Positions 25,681 to 38,675 are shown, numbered from the stretch's first letter. The stretch is 64,000 nt of DNA from Bombiscardovia asteroides_K (GCF_048001765.1 NZ_CP181447.1:1364001-1428000), one strand, 5' to 3'. A program made the numbers and translations. Notes: a model not told the origin generated them from the letters alone.

Positions 25681-28125
25681 ATGGCAGCATCCATGACCGA
25701 ATCCACAGTCTCGGATTCCACGACTTCGAAGGCAACGGTCGCCCGTCTCAGCCAGGTCTCCTTCTCCTATGATGGAGGACAGACCTGGGCCTTGGACCAT
25801 CTGTCCATGGAAGTACATGCAGGTGAGCATCTGTGCATCCTGGGGGCAAATGGTTCCGGCAAATCCACGCTGGGAAACATCCTCTCGGGTGCGACAGCAC
25901 CTGACCATGGCCAGGTTGAGCTTATGGGCCGTACAGTCTGCTTTGATAACCCGGATCAGGGCCGGCAGATTGACGCTGAGGCCTACCGGCAGGCACGGCG
26001 GAGCATCGGCATGGTCTTTCAGAACCCCGAAGACCAGATCGTGACCACCGTCGTCCAGGACGACGTGGCTTTCGGACCCGAGAATCTGGGCCTGCCCCGC
26101 CAAAAGATGCTCTCAAGCGTGCCAGCGGCCCTGAAGCAGGTGGATCTGCAGACACGGATGAATGACGATCCCACTCGCATGTCTGGCGGACAGCAGCAAC
26201 GACTGGCCCTGGCCGGCAGCCTGGCCATGAACCCAGGCATGATGGTACTGGACGAACCTGGAGCCATGCTCGATGCGGCCGGCCGACAGGAGATTCAATC
26301 GATCCTCTGCCGACTGACAGCCCAGGGTACAGCTGTCGTCCATATCACCCATCTGCTTGAACAGGCCAGACAGGCTGATCGGGTCCTCGTGCTTGACCAT
26401 GGACGCATCGTGGCCTCCGGAAGACCCGATCTGATTCTGAACAGGCAGGATCTGCCTGCCCTTGTTGGCGAACCTGACCAAAATCCACCGACCCGAAACG
26501 GGGCATCAGATCCGGACGCGAAGACCGCAGTCGATGACCACGCCGTTCCCATGGTCAAGTTATCGGATGTCTCTTACAGTTTCCCGGATGCCGACAGCAA
26601 AGCCCTCAGCCAGGTAAATCTGGAGCTGGCGGCAGGACAGACCCTGGCCATTATCGGGCGCAACGGATCCGGCAAGTCCACCCTGGCCAGGCTCATCTGT
26701 GCCCTGGCCGCTCCCGACAGCGGATCCATCCAGGTGGCCGGCCTTCCCCTGGCTGGGCCCGACAGACCCAAGGCCAAGCATCTGCGACGCCAGAATCTCA
26801 AGCTTCTGCGCCAAAGGGTCGGCTATGTCATGCAATACCCCGAACATCAGCTTTTTGCGGATACCGTAGCCCAGGACATCGCCTATGGTCCGCACAACCT
26901 GGGCTATGGACCCGAGCAGGTGCAGCAGCGGGTGGATGATGCCATGAAGCTTCTGGGCATCAGTGATCTGGCCGACCGCTCACCCTTCGACCTTTCGGGG
27001 GGTCAGCGGCGCTTGGCAGCGATTGCCGGAGTCGTGGCCTGCAGCCCTCAACTGCTGGTTTTGGACGAGGCCACCGCCAGTCTGGATCCCCAGGCCTGCG
27101 CAGGCATCATGAGACTGCTTCGAGTGCTCCACCAGCGTGGAGTCACTATCGTCATGAGCACCCACGCCGATCGGGAGGCCCTGGATCTGGCCGACCAGAC
27201 CCTGCTTCTGGAGCATGGAGAAACACTAGCCTATGGGCCTACTGCTGAAGTAGTGGAGCGCTACCACCAACTGCTCGCAACAGAGGCAACGCGAAAGGAA
27301 GTCGCTGGCAAGGAAACTACCAGGAAGAAAGCGGATCACACTCAAGTCGACCAGAAACCCCTCTCCTTGCTGGCGAGGTTAGACCCGCGAGCCAAGCTGG
27401 TGACCTTCCTCCTAGCCATGTTCACCGCTTTCGCCATCTCCACGCCAGCGCAACTTATTCTGGCGCTGGTGGTCACTGTCGGTCTCTTTGCCGCCGCCCG
27501 AGCTCCACTGCGTTCCATCTTGAACTCAGTCAAGGGCTTTCTGGCCCTCATGCTTCTGCTGGCCCTGTTCAATCTTTTGGTCACACAAACTGGCCGCAGA
27601 CTGGCTACCTGGGGTCCATTCGTGCTGACCACCGGCGGCATATGGGTGGCTGTGCTCTACGCCTGCCGCTTCATGCTGATCATCTTTCTGGGAGCGCTCC
27701 TGGTGGAGACCACCACCCCGACACAGATGACCGATGCCTGTGAATCCCTGCTGAGCCCGCTGTCCAGGCTGGGCATCCACACCAATGAGATCGCTCTGGT
27801 TCTATCACTGGCCCTGCGCTTCATCCCCACCCTGGGTCGTGAGGTTCAGGCCATCGTGGAAGCCCAGGCCGCCCGCGGCGGATCCATCGAGTCCGGATCG
27901 CTCTCGCAACGCTTGCATGCGGCCATAGCTATCACGGTTCCCGTCTTCGCCGGAGCCCTACGCCACGCTGACAATCTGAGCCGTGCCCTGGATGCCCGAT
28001 GCTATGAGGGTAGTCGCCAAGAGCGTACCCACTACCGCCTACTGCGACTGGGCAGGATGGATATCCTGTTCATCGCTCTTATGGCTCTCTACCTGCTGGC
28101 CCTGCTGCTGCATCCCCTGTTCTGA
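25681..28125 (+). CDS. Fused ECF transporter energising module: EcfA-EcfA'-EcfT in one chain
   Basis: An 814-residue fusion of the three shared subunits of an ECF vitamin transporter. ATPase 1: Walker A GANGSGKST (from 55), signature MSGGQQQR (167), Walker B VLDEPGAMLD. ATPase 2: Walker A GRNGSGKST (326), signature LSGGQRR (438), Walker B LDEATASLD, switch MSTHAD. A charged linker (about 535-560) leads to EcfT (about 563-814) with about five helices and coupling motifs AQAARGG and LDARCYEG; the second motif has Cys where the usual ARG has Gly. It probably powers RibU, encoded just upstream, and possibly other S components. ATG 25681 lacks a clear ribosome site, so coupling from ribU is likely. 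Confidence 0.93.
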   Translation: MAASMTESTVSDSTTSKATVARLSQVSFSYDGGQTWALDHLSMEVHAGEHLCILGANGSGKSTLGNILSGATAPDHGQVELMGRTVCFDNPDQGRQIDAEAYRQARRSIGMVFQNPEDQIVTTVVQDDVAFGPENLGLPRQKMLSSVPAALKQVDLQTRMNDDPTRMSGGQQQRLALAGSLAMNPGMMVLDEPGAMLDAAGRQEIQSILCRLTAQGTAVVHITHLLEQARQADRVLVLDHGRIVASGRPDLILNRQDLPALVGEPDQNPPTRNGASDPDAKTAVDDHAVPMVKLSDVSYSFPDADSKALSQVNLELAAGQTLAIIGRNGSGKSTLARLICALAAPDSGSIQVAGLPLAGPDRPKAKHLRRQNLKLLRQRVGYVMQYPEHQLFADTVAQDIAYGPHNLGYGPEQVQQRVDDAMKLLGISDLADRSPFDLSGGQRRLAAIAGVVACSPQLLVLDEATASLDPQACAGIMRLLRVLHQRGVTIVMSTHADREALDLADQTLLLEHGETLAYGPTAEVVERYHQLLATEATRKEVAGKETTRKKADHTQVDQKPLSLLARLDPRAKLVTFLLAMFTAFAISTPAQLILALVVTVGLFAAARAPLRSILNSVKGFLALMLLLALFNLLVTQTGRRLATWGPFVLTTGGIWVAVLYACRFMLIIFLGALLVETTTPTQMTDACESLLSPLSRLGIHTNEIALVLSLALRFIPTLGREVQAIVEAQAARGGSIESGSLSQRLHAAIAITVPVFAGALRHADNLSRALDARCYEGSRQERTHYRLLRLGRMDILFIALMALYLLALLLHPLF

Positions 28126-28477
28126 GCAGTCAGGCTACATCAAGCGCTTACCCCGCTGTCCTTTCGGTCAACTAGGCCTTCTCCCGTGCCTGGCCTAAGT
28201 ATTCCATCACGCAACTGCCCGAGTCGTCGGCTACTCGGCTACCCGAGTAAACGAGCCGTTGTGAATCGGAGGCTGACTCGGGAACGCTAGCGTCACTAAC
28301 TATCAATTTCATCGCAGACGTAGGCTTGATATAAGAACATGATTAATCCCCTCGATGGACTCGTGAGGCAAAACGAATCCGGGGCTCACTCTGCCAATAG
28401 ACGCCATATATCTCAAACAATGCTTTAAGGACCATATTGCAGAGATCAACATAAATTACCCTCGGCAGCACAAAATA
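28126..28477. other. 352-base region without a gene; alternating inverted hexamers
   Basis: No credible open reading frame or tRNA is seen. The notable structure is four alternating copies of a hexamer and its complement: CCGAGT (28219-28224), ACTCGG (28233-28238), CCGAGT (28243-28248) and ACTCGG (28276-28281). The central pair makes a short hairpin with a 4-base loop; the outer pairings exclude it. It may terminate or stabilise the ECF transcript. The rest of the region is A+T-richer than its surroundings and has no element I can name. Confidence 0.4.
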
Positions 28478-28516
28478 AGAGGGGCTGGAGCACATGGACA
28501 GTGCTCCAGCCCCTCT
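28478..28516 (-). terminator. Intrinsic terminator of clpC
   Basis: AGAGGGGCTGGAGCAC (28478-28493) pairs perfectly with GTGCTCCAGCCCCTCT (28501-28516) around a 7-base loop. On the minus strand the stem is followed by TTATTTTG, a good termination tail, 34 bases past the clpC stop. On the plus strand TTTAG follows, so it may also stop transcripts from the ECF gene. Confidence 0.9.
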
Positions 28517-28549
28517 TTAGTCAGCCGCGTCGGGCATTAACCCAGTGTC

Positions 28550-31198
<2,649 letters not shown>

Positions 31199-31301
31199 AC
31201 TTGTCCTTCCCTTTGATCCGTAATTCACTCTACAGATTTACGGTGACGTTTATTCTCGGCCCAGCGGGGATTGCGCTCTGAACGCAACGGGGGCCTTGGC
31301 A

Positions 31302-32306
31302 TCAGTCCTCTGAGCCGTCTTCCGACTGTATCTGCTCCATGAGTTCCACCTCAGGGCGCTCCTCGCGGGGCTTTTGTCTGACCACATCAATATGAAGATC
31401 GTCATAGGCCGGCTGGGACTGGACCCAGAGATGAGATTCCTCCTGGGGCTCGATCTCGGAATGCTCACCGCAGCCATGATCCAGGGAGACCACACGCCCG
31501 TCATCCGGGCTCCAACGATTGGCACAGACGCCGAACATGGTTCCCAGATCACCTGCCAGGGGAATCATGAAGCCGCAGGTCTCGCAGGCCTTGCCCTTGG
31601 CCGTCCGGGTCGACAGGGACTTGGGGCCGTGCTGCCCTTCGTACCAACGCTTGGCAGTGGCAGACCTGGCCTCGGCGGTCATCAGGTGTCGACGAGTCAG
31701 AGCGAAACGGTCAACGGCCTCATCCAGGTCGTCGGAAGAAGTCTGCGCGCCAAAGGAAACCTGATCATTCTGTTCCTGCCCGTGAATGTCTTTCTCGTCA
31801 CCTGAGCGATCCAACAGGCGGAAGACCGCACCGTCGGTCTCCTCATCTGTACCGTCAGCATCAACCGAGGCCGGTGCTTTCTGGCCTTCTTCATTGTCCC
31901 CTGGGGTCTGCTGCACTTCGGAAGCCTGAAGGCTAGCCTGCACAGGCTTGTATCCGGCTGTCAGCCTGGGGTCGTCGGGATCGGTTCCCATGGCATCGGT
32001 CACGCTCAGATCCGAGGGCAGGAGACGATCCTTCCAGGGAACCCAGGCCGGGGGCTGCAGGGCCGCATCGGTGGGCACCAGAGAGGATTCATCCACAGTC
32101 CAGGTATCGGCATCCTCATCATGGTAAAGAGTGACCGACCACTGCCAGCCCTCGTAGCCCTTGATGGCCGAGACAAACCGGTAGTCCCAGACTCCATCCC
32201 CAATCAGGGTGCGGCCGACCAGCCCACCGACCTCATCACTGTCGGCAGCAACGCTCAGAGCCACTCGCCTGGCCAGTTCCTCAGGATCCAGGTCCTCTTG
32301 AACCAT
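31302..32306 (-). CDS. DUF3027 family protein
   Basis: An actinobacterial protein of unknown function, 334 residues, recognised by GYEGWQWSVTLYHDEDADTWTVDES followed by WVPWKDRLLPSDLSVTD and DDPRL (roughly 50-115). The middle is acidic and low in complexity. The C-terminal part contains CETCGFMIPLAGDLGTMFGVC, a CxxC...C arrangement that could bind zinc. The gene lies downstream of a cold-shock-domain gene, a pairing I recall from other actinobacteria. It has AAGGTG 7 bases before ATG 32306. Its role is not known. Confidence 0.85.
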   Translation of the reverse strand: MVQEDLDPEELARRVALSVAADSDEVGGLVGRTLIGDGVWDYRFVSAIKGYEGWQWSVTLYHDEDADTWTVDESSLVPTDAALQPPAWVPWKDRLLPSDLSVTDAMGTDPDDPRLTAGYKPVQASLQASEVQQTPGDNEEGQKAPASVDADGTDEETDGAVFRLLDRSGDEKDIHGQEQNDQVSFGAQTSSDDLDEAVDRFALTRRHLMTAEARSATAKRWYEGQHGPKSLSTRTAKGKACETCGFMIPLAGDLGTMFGVCANRWSPDDGRVVSLDHGCGEHSEIEPQEESHLWVQSQPAYDDLHIDVVRQKPREERPEVELMEQIQSEDGSED

Positions 32307-32374
32307 CTATCACACCTTCATCATCAGTGGGATCGGACCAGACCGATCCACGTCGGATTCTTTTCGCCGTCCAC

Positions 32375-32764
32375 TCAGTCCGGCACGTCAAAGTCATCGG
32401 CCACAGCCCTCAGGAGGGTGGCCAGCTTAGCGGATTCAGCCCGACCCGGATAGTGGTGCCGACGCAGGCCATTACCAGCCGAATCCAGCAGCTTTATCAG
32501 ATCCTCCACGATAGCGGCCATATCGTCCGGATCGGGTCGCTTGGCACGCAGGATGGAGGGGGTCGGCCCCACCAGCTTCAGGTCCAGGGCCTGGGGGCCC
32601 TTGCGGCCCTCAGCCACCGAGAACTCCACCCGGGATCCCTTGCGTATGGTGGATACCCCAGCAGGCAGGGCTGATGAGGGCAGGAAGACATCCCCACCTT
32701 GCTCATCCGTGATGAACCCGAACCCCCGCTTGGCGTCGTACCAACGTACTCTCCCGCTGGGCAT
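32375..32764 (-). CDS. Cold-shock-domain protein with C-terminal extension
   Basis: A 129-residue protein. The N-terminal ~65 residues are a cold-shock domain with RNP-1-like KRGFGFITD and RNP-2-like DVFLPSSAL, which bind single-stranded RNA or DNA. The remaining ~60 residues are predicted helical and are absent from plain CspA proteins. It differs from the short CspA encoded at 38850-39053. It is followed by the DUF3027 gene after a 68-base gap on the same strand; the two may be one transcript. A role as an RNA chaperone is inferred from the domain. Confidence 0.88.
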   Translation of the reverse strand: MPSGRVRWYDAKRGFGFITDEQGGDVFLPSSALPAGVSTIRKGSRVEFSVAEGRKGPQALDLKLVGPTPSILRAKRPDPDDMAAIVEDLIKLLDSAGNGLRRHHYPGRAESAKLATLLRAVADDFDVPD

Positions 32765-32850
32765 GCTCTGCCACTTCCTTACATTGCTTCTTGAACAGGT
32801 ATATCCGAAATCAGTCTACCTGACCTGGACAGGCAGGACGACCCATCTTG

Positions 32851-34815
32851 TCATAGGCGTACGGGGCGGTTGGCAGCAGGATTGGCTTGATCCTCAACGC
32901 CACCCTGATCCCGCCTCACACCCTGGGGTATGACGATGGTGAAAGTCAAGCCGCCTCCCGGGGTCTGCGAGGCGCAGATGAACCCTTGATGGGCCTTGAC
33001 GATGGACTGTACAATGGCCAGTCCAAGACCCGTGCCGCCCTTCTCCCGGGCCCTGGACGGGTCGGCCGTGTAGAAGCGCTCGAAAAGCCTTGACCTGGAT
33101 TCCTCCGGGACTCCGGGCCCGTGATCGACCACGCGAATGATGGCGTAGTCGGTGCCCACATGGCTGTTCTCTGCCACCTGGATCGCCTCGGTCAATCGTC
33201 CCAGCGAAGACTCTGTGGCCTCCAACCTAGTCAGGTCCGCTGGGGCGATGGTCGCCTTGACCAGGCCCAATCCCACCTGCACCGGCGAATCAGCCGGAGT
33301 GTAGCGGTGGATATTGCCCACGATATTGGTAATCACCTGTCGTAGGCGGTTGGGGTCGCCAGTCACCTGCACCGATGGCAGGGGGCCCTTCTGAATGTCC
33401 AGGCTGACCGATGGGCCCAGGTGCCCGCCCACAGTGATTTTCTCCTTGTTGCGTCCTTTGAGGCCTGACAGTCCCTTGTTGGCGGTGGCCGGCACCTCCT
33501 GGGGGGCAGGCTGATCCTCGGTATGCAGGCAAACCTTTCCTGTAGCCACTTCTCTTCCCAGATCCAGGGCATGCAGGTCGTCCACCCCGTCTCGAACCAG
33601 TCCGGTCAGATCGACTGACAGGGTCGGGTCAATCCCCCTGCCCTCATCAAGGCGTGCAAGCGAGAGCAGATCCGTGACCAGGACCGTCATCCTGGTGGAA
33701 GAGTCCTCGATGTGCTGGATGGACTTGTCAGCCCGCTCCAGAGCCCCGGGATAGTCGCGCTGCATCCTGTAAAGCTCTGCATAGCCGTGGATGGCTGCCA
33801 GTGGGGTACGCAGCTCATGGCTGGCATCCGAAACGAACTGTTTCATCTTTTCAGTGGTCTGGCGCTGCTCCTCGAAGGAATGCTCGATTCGCGCCAGCAT
33901 GGCATTCAAGGATGCCGCCAGTGAGCCTACCTCGGTATTCTCGGGGAAGCTGGGAATGCGTTGGGAAAGGTCGCCGGCCGCTATCTTCGCAGCAGTCTTC
34001 TCGATACGCTTGAGGGGAACCAGGGTGGACTGAATCAGCAGGACCGAGATGACTCCTCCCAGAAGGACCACCACGACGGAAATGATCATGCAGAAAGCCG
34101 TCAGATCATGCACAGCTTCGTCCTGGTCGCTCATGGACAGGCCGATGAAAAGCACGCCGCTGATTTCGGAATCGTCCAGCTCATTGCGCAGCTTCCACTG
34201 CATGGCCACCACACGCCAGGATGCCCGGGCCCGCTTCATGGTGTCCCGGTCGGGCGAGGCCTGCTTGGAGACGCGCAAGTAGGCAGGTACCGTGGTCGGC
34301 TGGCCCAGGGGTATCGAGCCCAGGCTGCCGTCGGCTGGTAGGCGCGGGCGAGAGATGACCCCGTTGACCTGCATGGGATTCAGATCGTCCGAAATGATGT
34401 GCAGGTCGTTGTCGCGGATCTGCAGGAAGTAATCTGTTGGACCCAGACCGTTCTTGCTCAGATCCTCCTGGCGAAGAAGGGTGGCGTTGCGAATGCCCAG
34501 GTTGGCCTGGCGGATCAACTGGGTGTCCGTGCGTTTCATCAGATAGTCGTCGGCCATCTGGCAGATGGCTACAGAAACGCCCACCGTGCCCACGATGAGC
34601 AGGATGAGCATGCTGGCCACAAGTTTGGTGCTTAGGGGGATGGCAGCCAGAGGCGATCTAGGCATGGAGCGACCCCTCGGCTTGCTGGATCCGGCTGTCT
34701 TGCCGGAGTCCGAACCCATGGAGGACCTGGACCTGTCAGCCGCCCTCGGATCGGGAGCAGCTGGTGGTTTTGCCTTGGGGGTCGGACCCTGAGGGCTAGT
34801 CGCCATCGCCGCCAT
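32851..34815 (-). CDS. Sensor histidine kinase
   Basis: Membrane sensor of a two-component system, 654 residues: a Pro/Ser-rich cytoplasmic leader, TM1 (about 63-87), an extracytoplasmic sensor domain (about 88-238), TM2 (about 239-265), a HAMP linker, the phosphoacceptor H334 in DASHELRTPLAAIHGY, and an ATP-binding domain with N-box ITNIVGNIHRYTP and G-boxes DHGPGVP and GGTGLGLAIV. A ~100-residue stretch between the acceptor domain and the N-box is longer than usual. The start at 34815 (or 34806) overlaps the response regulator gene, so the pair is translationally coupled. The signal is unknown. Confidence 0.93.
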   Translation of the reverse strand: MAAMATSPQGPTPKAKPPAAPDPRAADRSRSSMGSDSGKTAGSSKPRGRSMPRSPLAAIPLSTKLVASMLILLIVGTVGVSVAICQMADDYLMKRTDTQLIRQANLGIRNATLLRQEDLSKNGLGPTDYFLQIRDNDLHIISDDLNPMQVNGVISRPRLPADGSLGSIPLGQPTTVPAYLRVSKQASPDRDTMKRARASWRVVAMQWKLRNELDDSEISGVLFIGLSMSDQDEAVHDLTAFCMIISVVVVLLGGVISVLLIQSTLVPLKRIEKTAAKIAAGDLSQRIPSFPENTEVGSLAASLNAMLARIEHSFEEQRQTTEKMKQFVSDASHELRTPLAAIHGYAELYRMQRDYPGALERADKSIQHIEDSSTRMTVLVTDLLSLARLDEGRGIDPTLSVDLTGLVRDGVDDLHALDLGREVATGKVCLHTEDQPAPQEVPATANKGLSGLKGRNKEKITVGGHLGPSVSLDIQKGPLPSVQVTGDPNRLRQVITNIVGNIHRYTPADSPVQVGLGLVKATIAPADLTRLEATESSLGRLTEAIQVAENSHVGTDYAIIRVVDHGPGVPEESRSRLFERFYTADPSRAREKGGTGLGLAIVQSIVKAHQGFICASQTPGGGLTFTIVIPQGVRRDQGGVEDQANPAANRPVRL

Positions 34816-35554
34816 CCGATGCGTTCTGCCGGGGTGCCCTGATCATGTATCCGATGCCCCGCTTGGTTTCGATCAGCGGGGTGACCTTGTGCTCCCCGCC
34901 GTGTCCGTCGTTGACGGTGATGCCATCCACCTTCTTGCGCAGGTAGGAGATGTAGGATTCCACAATGGCCGCGTCGCCGCCCCAATCGTACTGCCAGACG
35001 TGGTCCAGGATCTGCGCCTTGCTGAGCACGCGACCCTCATTGTCCATCAGGTAGCGCAACAGCTTGTATTCGGTCGGGCTCAGGTCGATAGGTCGGCCGG
35101 CCCTGGTCACGTCGTGGGAATCCTCGTTGATCTCCAGATCGCCAACGCGAATGATCGGGTCGTCCTCCTGGTGCTCGCGGGTCCTGCGCAGTATGGCCTT
35201 GATCCTGGCCACGACCTCCTCCAGGCTGAAAGGCTTGGTCACATAATCGTCGCCGCCCACAGTCAACCCCATGACCTTGTCCTGGGTGTCGTCCCTGGCG
35301 GTCAGGAAAAGCACCGGCGCATCGATTCCCTCCTGACGGATGCGGGAGGTGACCGTAAACCCATCGATGTCAGGCAGCATGACATCCAAGACAATCAAAT
35401 CTGGCTGGATGCGCTCGATGACCTGAATAGCCTCGGAGCCGGATGCCGCGGTCTCGACAGCAAAGCCCGCGAAATGCAGGGAGGCCACAAGCAGATCCCT
35501 GATGGAGGGTTCGTCGTCGACCACGACCAGTTGTGCTTGCGTCGGTTTGCTCAT
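34796..35554 (-). CDS. OmpR/PhoB-family response regulator
   Basis: DNA-binding partner of the kinase encoded downstream, 252 residues. The receiver domain has the acidic pair DDE near residue 13, phosphorylation site D57 in VLDVMLPD, then LTARDD and the lysine in TKPF. The C-terminal winged helix shows DLSPTEYKLLRYLMDNEGRVLSK and VESYISYLRKKVD. The sequence is closest in feel to mycobacterial PhoP/TrcR regulators. Three bases separate it from the TPM-domain gene upstream, suggesting that the three genes form one unit. Confidence 0.94.
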   Translation of the reverse strand: MSKPTQAQLVVVDDEPSIRDLLVASLHFAGFAVETAASGSEAIQVIERIQPDLIVLDVMLPDIDGFTVTSRIRQEGIDAPVLFLTARDDTQDKVMGLTVGGDDYVTKPFSLEEVVARIKAILRRTREHQEDDPIIRVGDLEINEDSHDVTRAGRPIDLSPTEYKLLRYLMDNEGRVLSKAQILDHVWQYDWGGDAAIVESYISYLRKKVDGITVNDGHGGEHKVTPLIETKRGIGYMIRAPRQNASDGGDGD

Positions 35555-35558
35555 GGCT

Positions 35559-36377
35559 TCAGCTTGCCGCCTCTTTCTGGGTATTGTCTGAAAGTTCGCT
35601 GACCGTCTCTGTCGGCTTTGGTTCCTTCTTCACCGCTCTGGACTTGCGATGATGAGCCCCGGCTCGGCTGCTGCGACGCCACCAGATCACAACGACCACG
35701 GCCAGAATGACCAGGACCACAGCCGTCGCCGAAAGAGCGATAATCATGATCCGGTGATGCCGTTGGTTTTGGTTCAGGGTCTCCACCTGGGTCATCATGG
35801 CCTTGGCCGAGCCCACCCAGTCAGGGTTCCGGCCCTTGGTGACCGGCTCCAGAGCAGCCTGTGAGAGCTGATCCACGCTGGTTTGATCCTTGAGCCAGGC
35901 CTGCGAGTTGCTGGAGACCGCCACGACCAATTTGCCGTCCTGAGAGGCCACGGCCAGCATGACTGTGTCGTGGGCGGGCTTCATCGATTCGAGCACCCGG
36001 GATGCCCAGGTCTCCGGCTTGACGCCCTCATAGAAATGCGGCAGGTAGAGCAGTCGGACCGATACTCCGGTTTGCTTTGCAGTCTCCTTGATTGCATCCT
36101 TGACGGAGCCCACATCAGAACCCAGCAGATTCTGCGGATCGGTTATTGTATCGGTCATGGTCCCGGCCCCGGTCTCAGGTTCATCGGCAAAAGCACTGGT
36201 CGGTCCAAGGATGCCGACCGCCAAAACCATCAAGAGCAGGAAAGCCAGAATCCGCTTCACTGCTGAAAGACTGAACGGGCTCGTCTTGTGGAGGGAAACT
36301 CGTTCGACCACATGGGTCCGCGGACGGGGCAACTGCGTGAACACTGTCATAGTGTCCACAGTAGCGGTTGACGGCAT
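35559..36377 (-). CDS. TPM-domain secreted or membrane-anchored protein
   Basis: A 272-residue protein with a basic leader and hydrophobic signal segment (ILAFLLLMVLAVGILGPTSAFA, about residues 43-65), an extracytoplasmic TPM/DUF477 domain (about 75-215; ITDPQNLLGSDVGSV, then PHDTVMLAVA-like and VAVSSNSQAWL), a second hydrophobic helix (about 222-246) and a basic C-terminal tail. TPM domains are seen in photosystem-repair and membrane-quality proteins; here the role is unknown. ATG 36377 has GGGGAG at a short distance. The gene is divergent from the WXG100 gene with only 42 bases between starts, and heads the unit with the two-component genes. Confidence 0.8.
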   Translation of the reverse strand: MPSTATVDTMTVFTQLPRPRTHVVERVSLHKTSPFSLSAVKRILAFLLLMVLAVGILGPTSAFADEPETGAGTMTDTITDPQNLLGSDVGSVKDAIKETAKQTGVSVRLLYLPHFYEGVKPETWASRVLESMKPAHDTVMLAVASQDGKLVVAVSSNSQAWLKDQTSVDQLSQAALEPVTKGRNPDWVGSAKAMMTQVETLNQNQRHHRIMIIALSATAVVLVILAVVVVIWWRRSSRAGAHHRKSRAVKKEPKPTETVSELSDNTQKEAAS

Positions 36378-36419
36378 TGGACTCCCCCACCATCACCGCC
36401 ATTCACGGAAAGGACAACC

Positions 36420-36713
36420 ATGACACGATTCCAAGTTGATTCGGATCAGATACAGACAGCCTCCGGCGCGGTCAGCGGCTCGATAGGGGCCATCAGAGAT
36501 GCCGTCGCAGGAATGTACACCAATCTGGACAACCTCCAAAGCGTCTGGCAGGGTTCGGCGGCAAGCCAATTCGCCACGGTGGCCCAGCAGTGGCGCGCCT
36601 CGCAGGCCCAGATGGAGCAGGCACTTGAAGGCATCCAAGCGGCCCTGACCCAGGCCTCGGCTCTCTACGCAGACACCGAAGCCCAGGCCACCCGTCTCTT
36701 CGCCGGAGCCTGA
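36420..36713 (+). CDS. WXG100 (ESAT-6-like) protein
   Basis: A 97-residue helical-hairpin protein with the turn motif VWQGSAAS (WxG at residues 43-45), Gln- and Ala-rich helices on each side and no signal peptide. This is the form of type VII secretion substrates. No EccC/EssC ATPase, EccD or mycosin gene lies in the window, so the export machine, if there is one, is elsewhere. ATG 36420 has AAAGGA 5 bases before it. It is a single-gene unit ending before the hairpin shared with groEL. Confidence 0.88.
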   Translation: MTRFQVDSDQIQTASGAVSGSIGAIRDAVAGMYTNLDNLQSVWQGSAASQFATVAQQWRASQAQMEQALEGIQAALTQASALYADTEAQATRLFAGA

Positions 36714-36820
36714 ACGCCTGGGAGCTACATAGATGCAGCCCTGACTATTTGACCATCGCCTATCGGGCTCGGACCTGGCAAACATATGCTGGCGCATATA
36801 GGAAGACAGACCATAACAGA

Positions 36821-36863
36821 GACAGGGGCCTGCGCACCATTGTCCGGTGCGCAGGCCCCTGTC
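36821..36863 (-). terminator. Terminator hairpin after groEL
   Basis: GACAGGGGCCTGCGCACC (36821-36838) and GGTGCGCAGGCCCCTGTC (36846-36863) form an uninterrupted 18-base-pair stem with a 7-base loop, 51 bases beyond the groEL stop. The minus-strand tail TCTGTTATGG is only moderately T-rich. It can also stop the WXG100 transcript from the other side. Confidence 0.8.
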
Positions 36864-36914
36864 CTTGGCGATCGACAGATTCAGCCGGAAAACCTTCGGC
36901 CGAACCTATAGGGA

Positions 36915-38534
<1,620 letters not shown>

Positions 38535-38630
38535 TGTTGCTTCCTCCGTCATGGCTTGAGGTTTCATGACCCACTGTCGGCGTGGAACGGAACCCGACCG
38601 TCAGCTGTCGCGTTATCACTCCCGCACCTC

Positions 38631-38675
38631 GAGTGCTAATTCAGCAGATTAGCACTCGATAAGGCCGAGTGCCAA
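38631..38675 (-). promoter_or_regulatory. groEL promoter with CIRCE operator and an extra half-site
   Basis: TTAGCACTC (38649-38657), a 9-base spacer and GAGTGCCAA (38667-38675) make a CIRCE element with one mismatch, the binding site of repressor HrcA. A further exact half-site, GAGTGCTAA (38631-38639), lies 9 bases to the left, giving three evenly spaced, alternating half-sites. On the minus strand TTGGCA (38675-38670) and TAATCT (38651-38646), 18 bases apart, serve as -35 and -10, so HrcA would cover the promoter. Confidence 0.9.

Noticed and set aside
28200..28300. Possible CRISPR or tRNA in the long gap after the ECF gene
   Set aside because: Repeats are only six bases, alternately inverted and unevenly spaced; no cloverleaf can be drawn.
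38631..38657. GAGTGCTAA-N9-TTAGCACTC taken as the CIRCE itself
   Set aside because: The arms are in the opposite order from the CIRCE consensus; the canonical element is 38649-38675.
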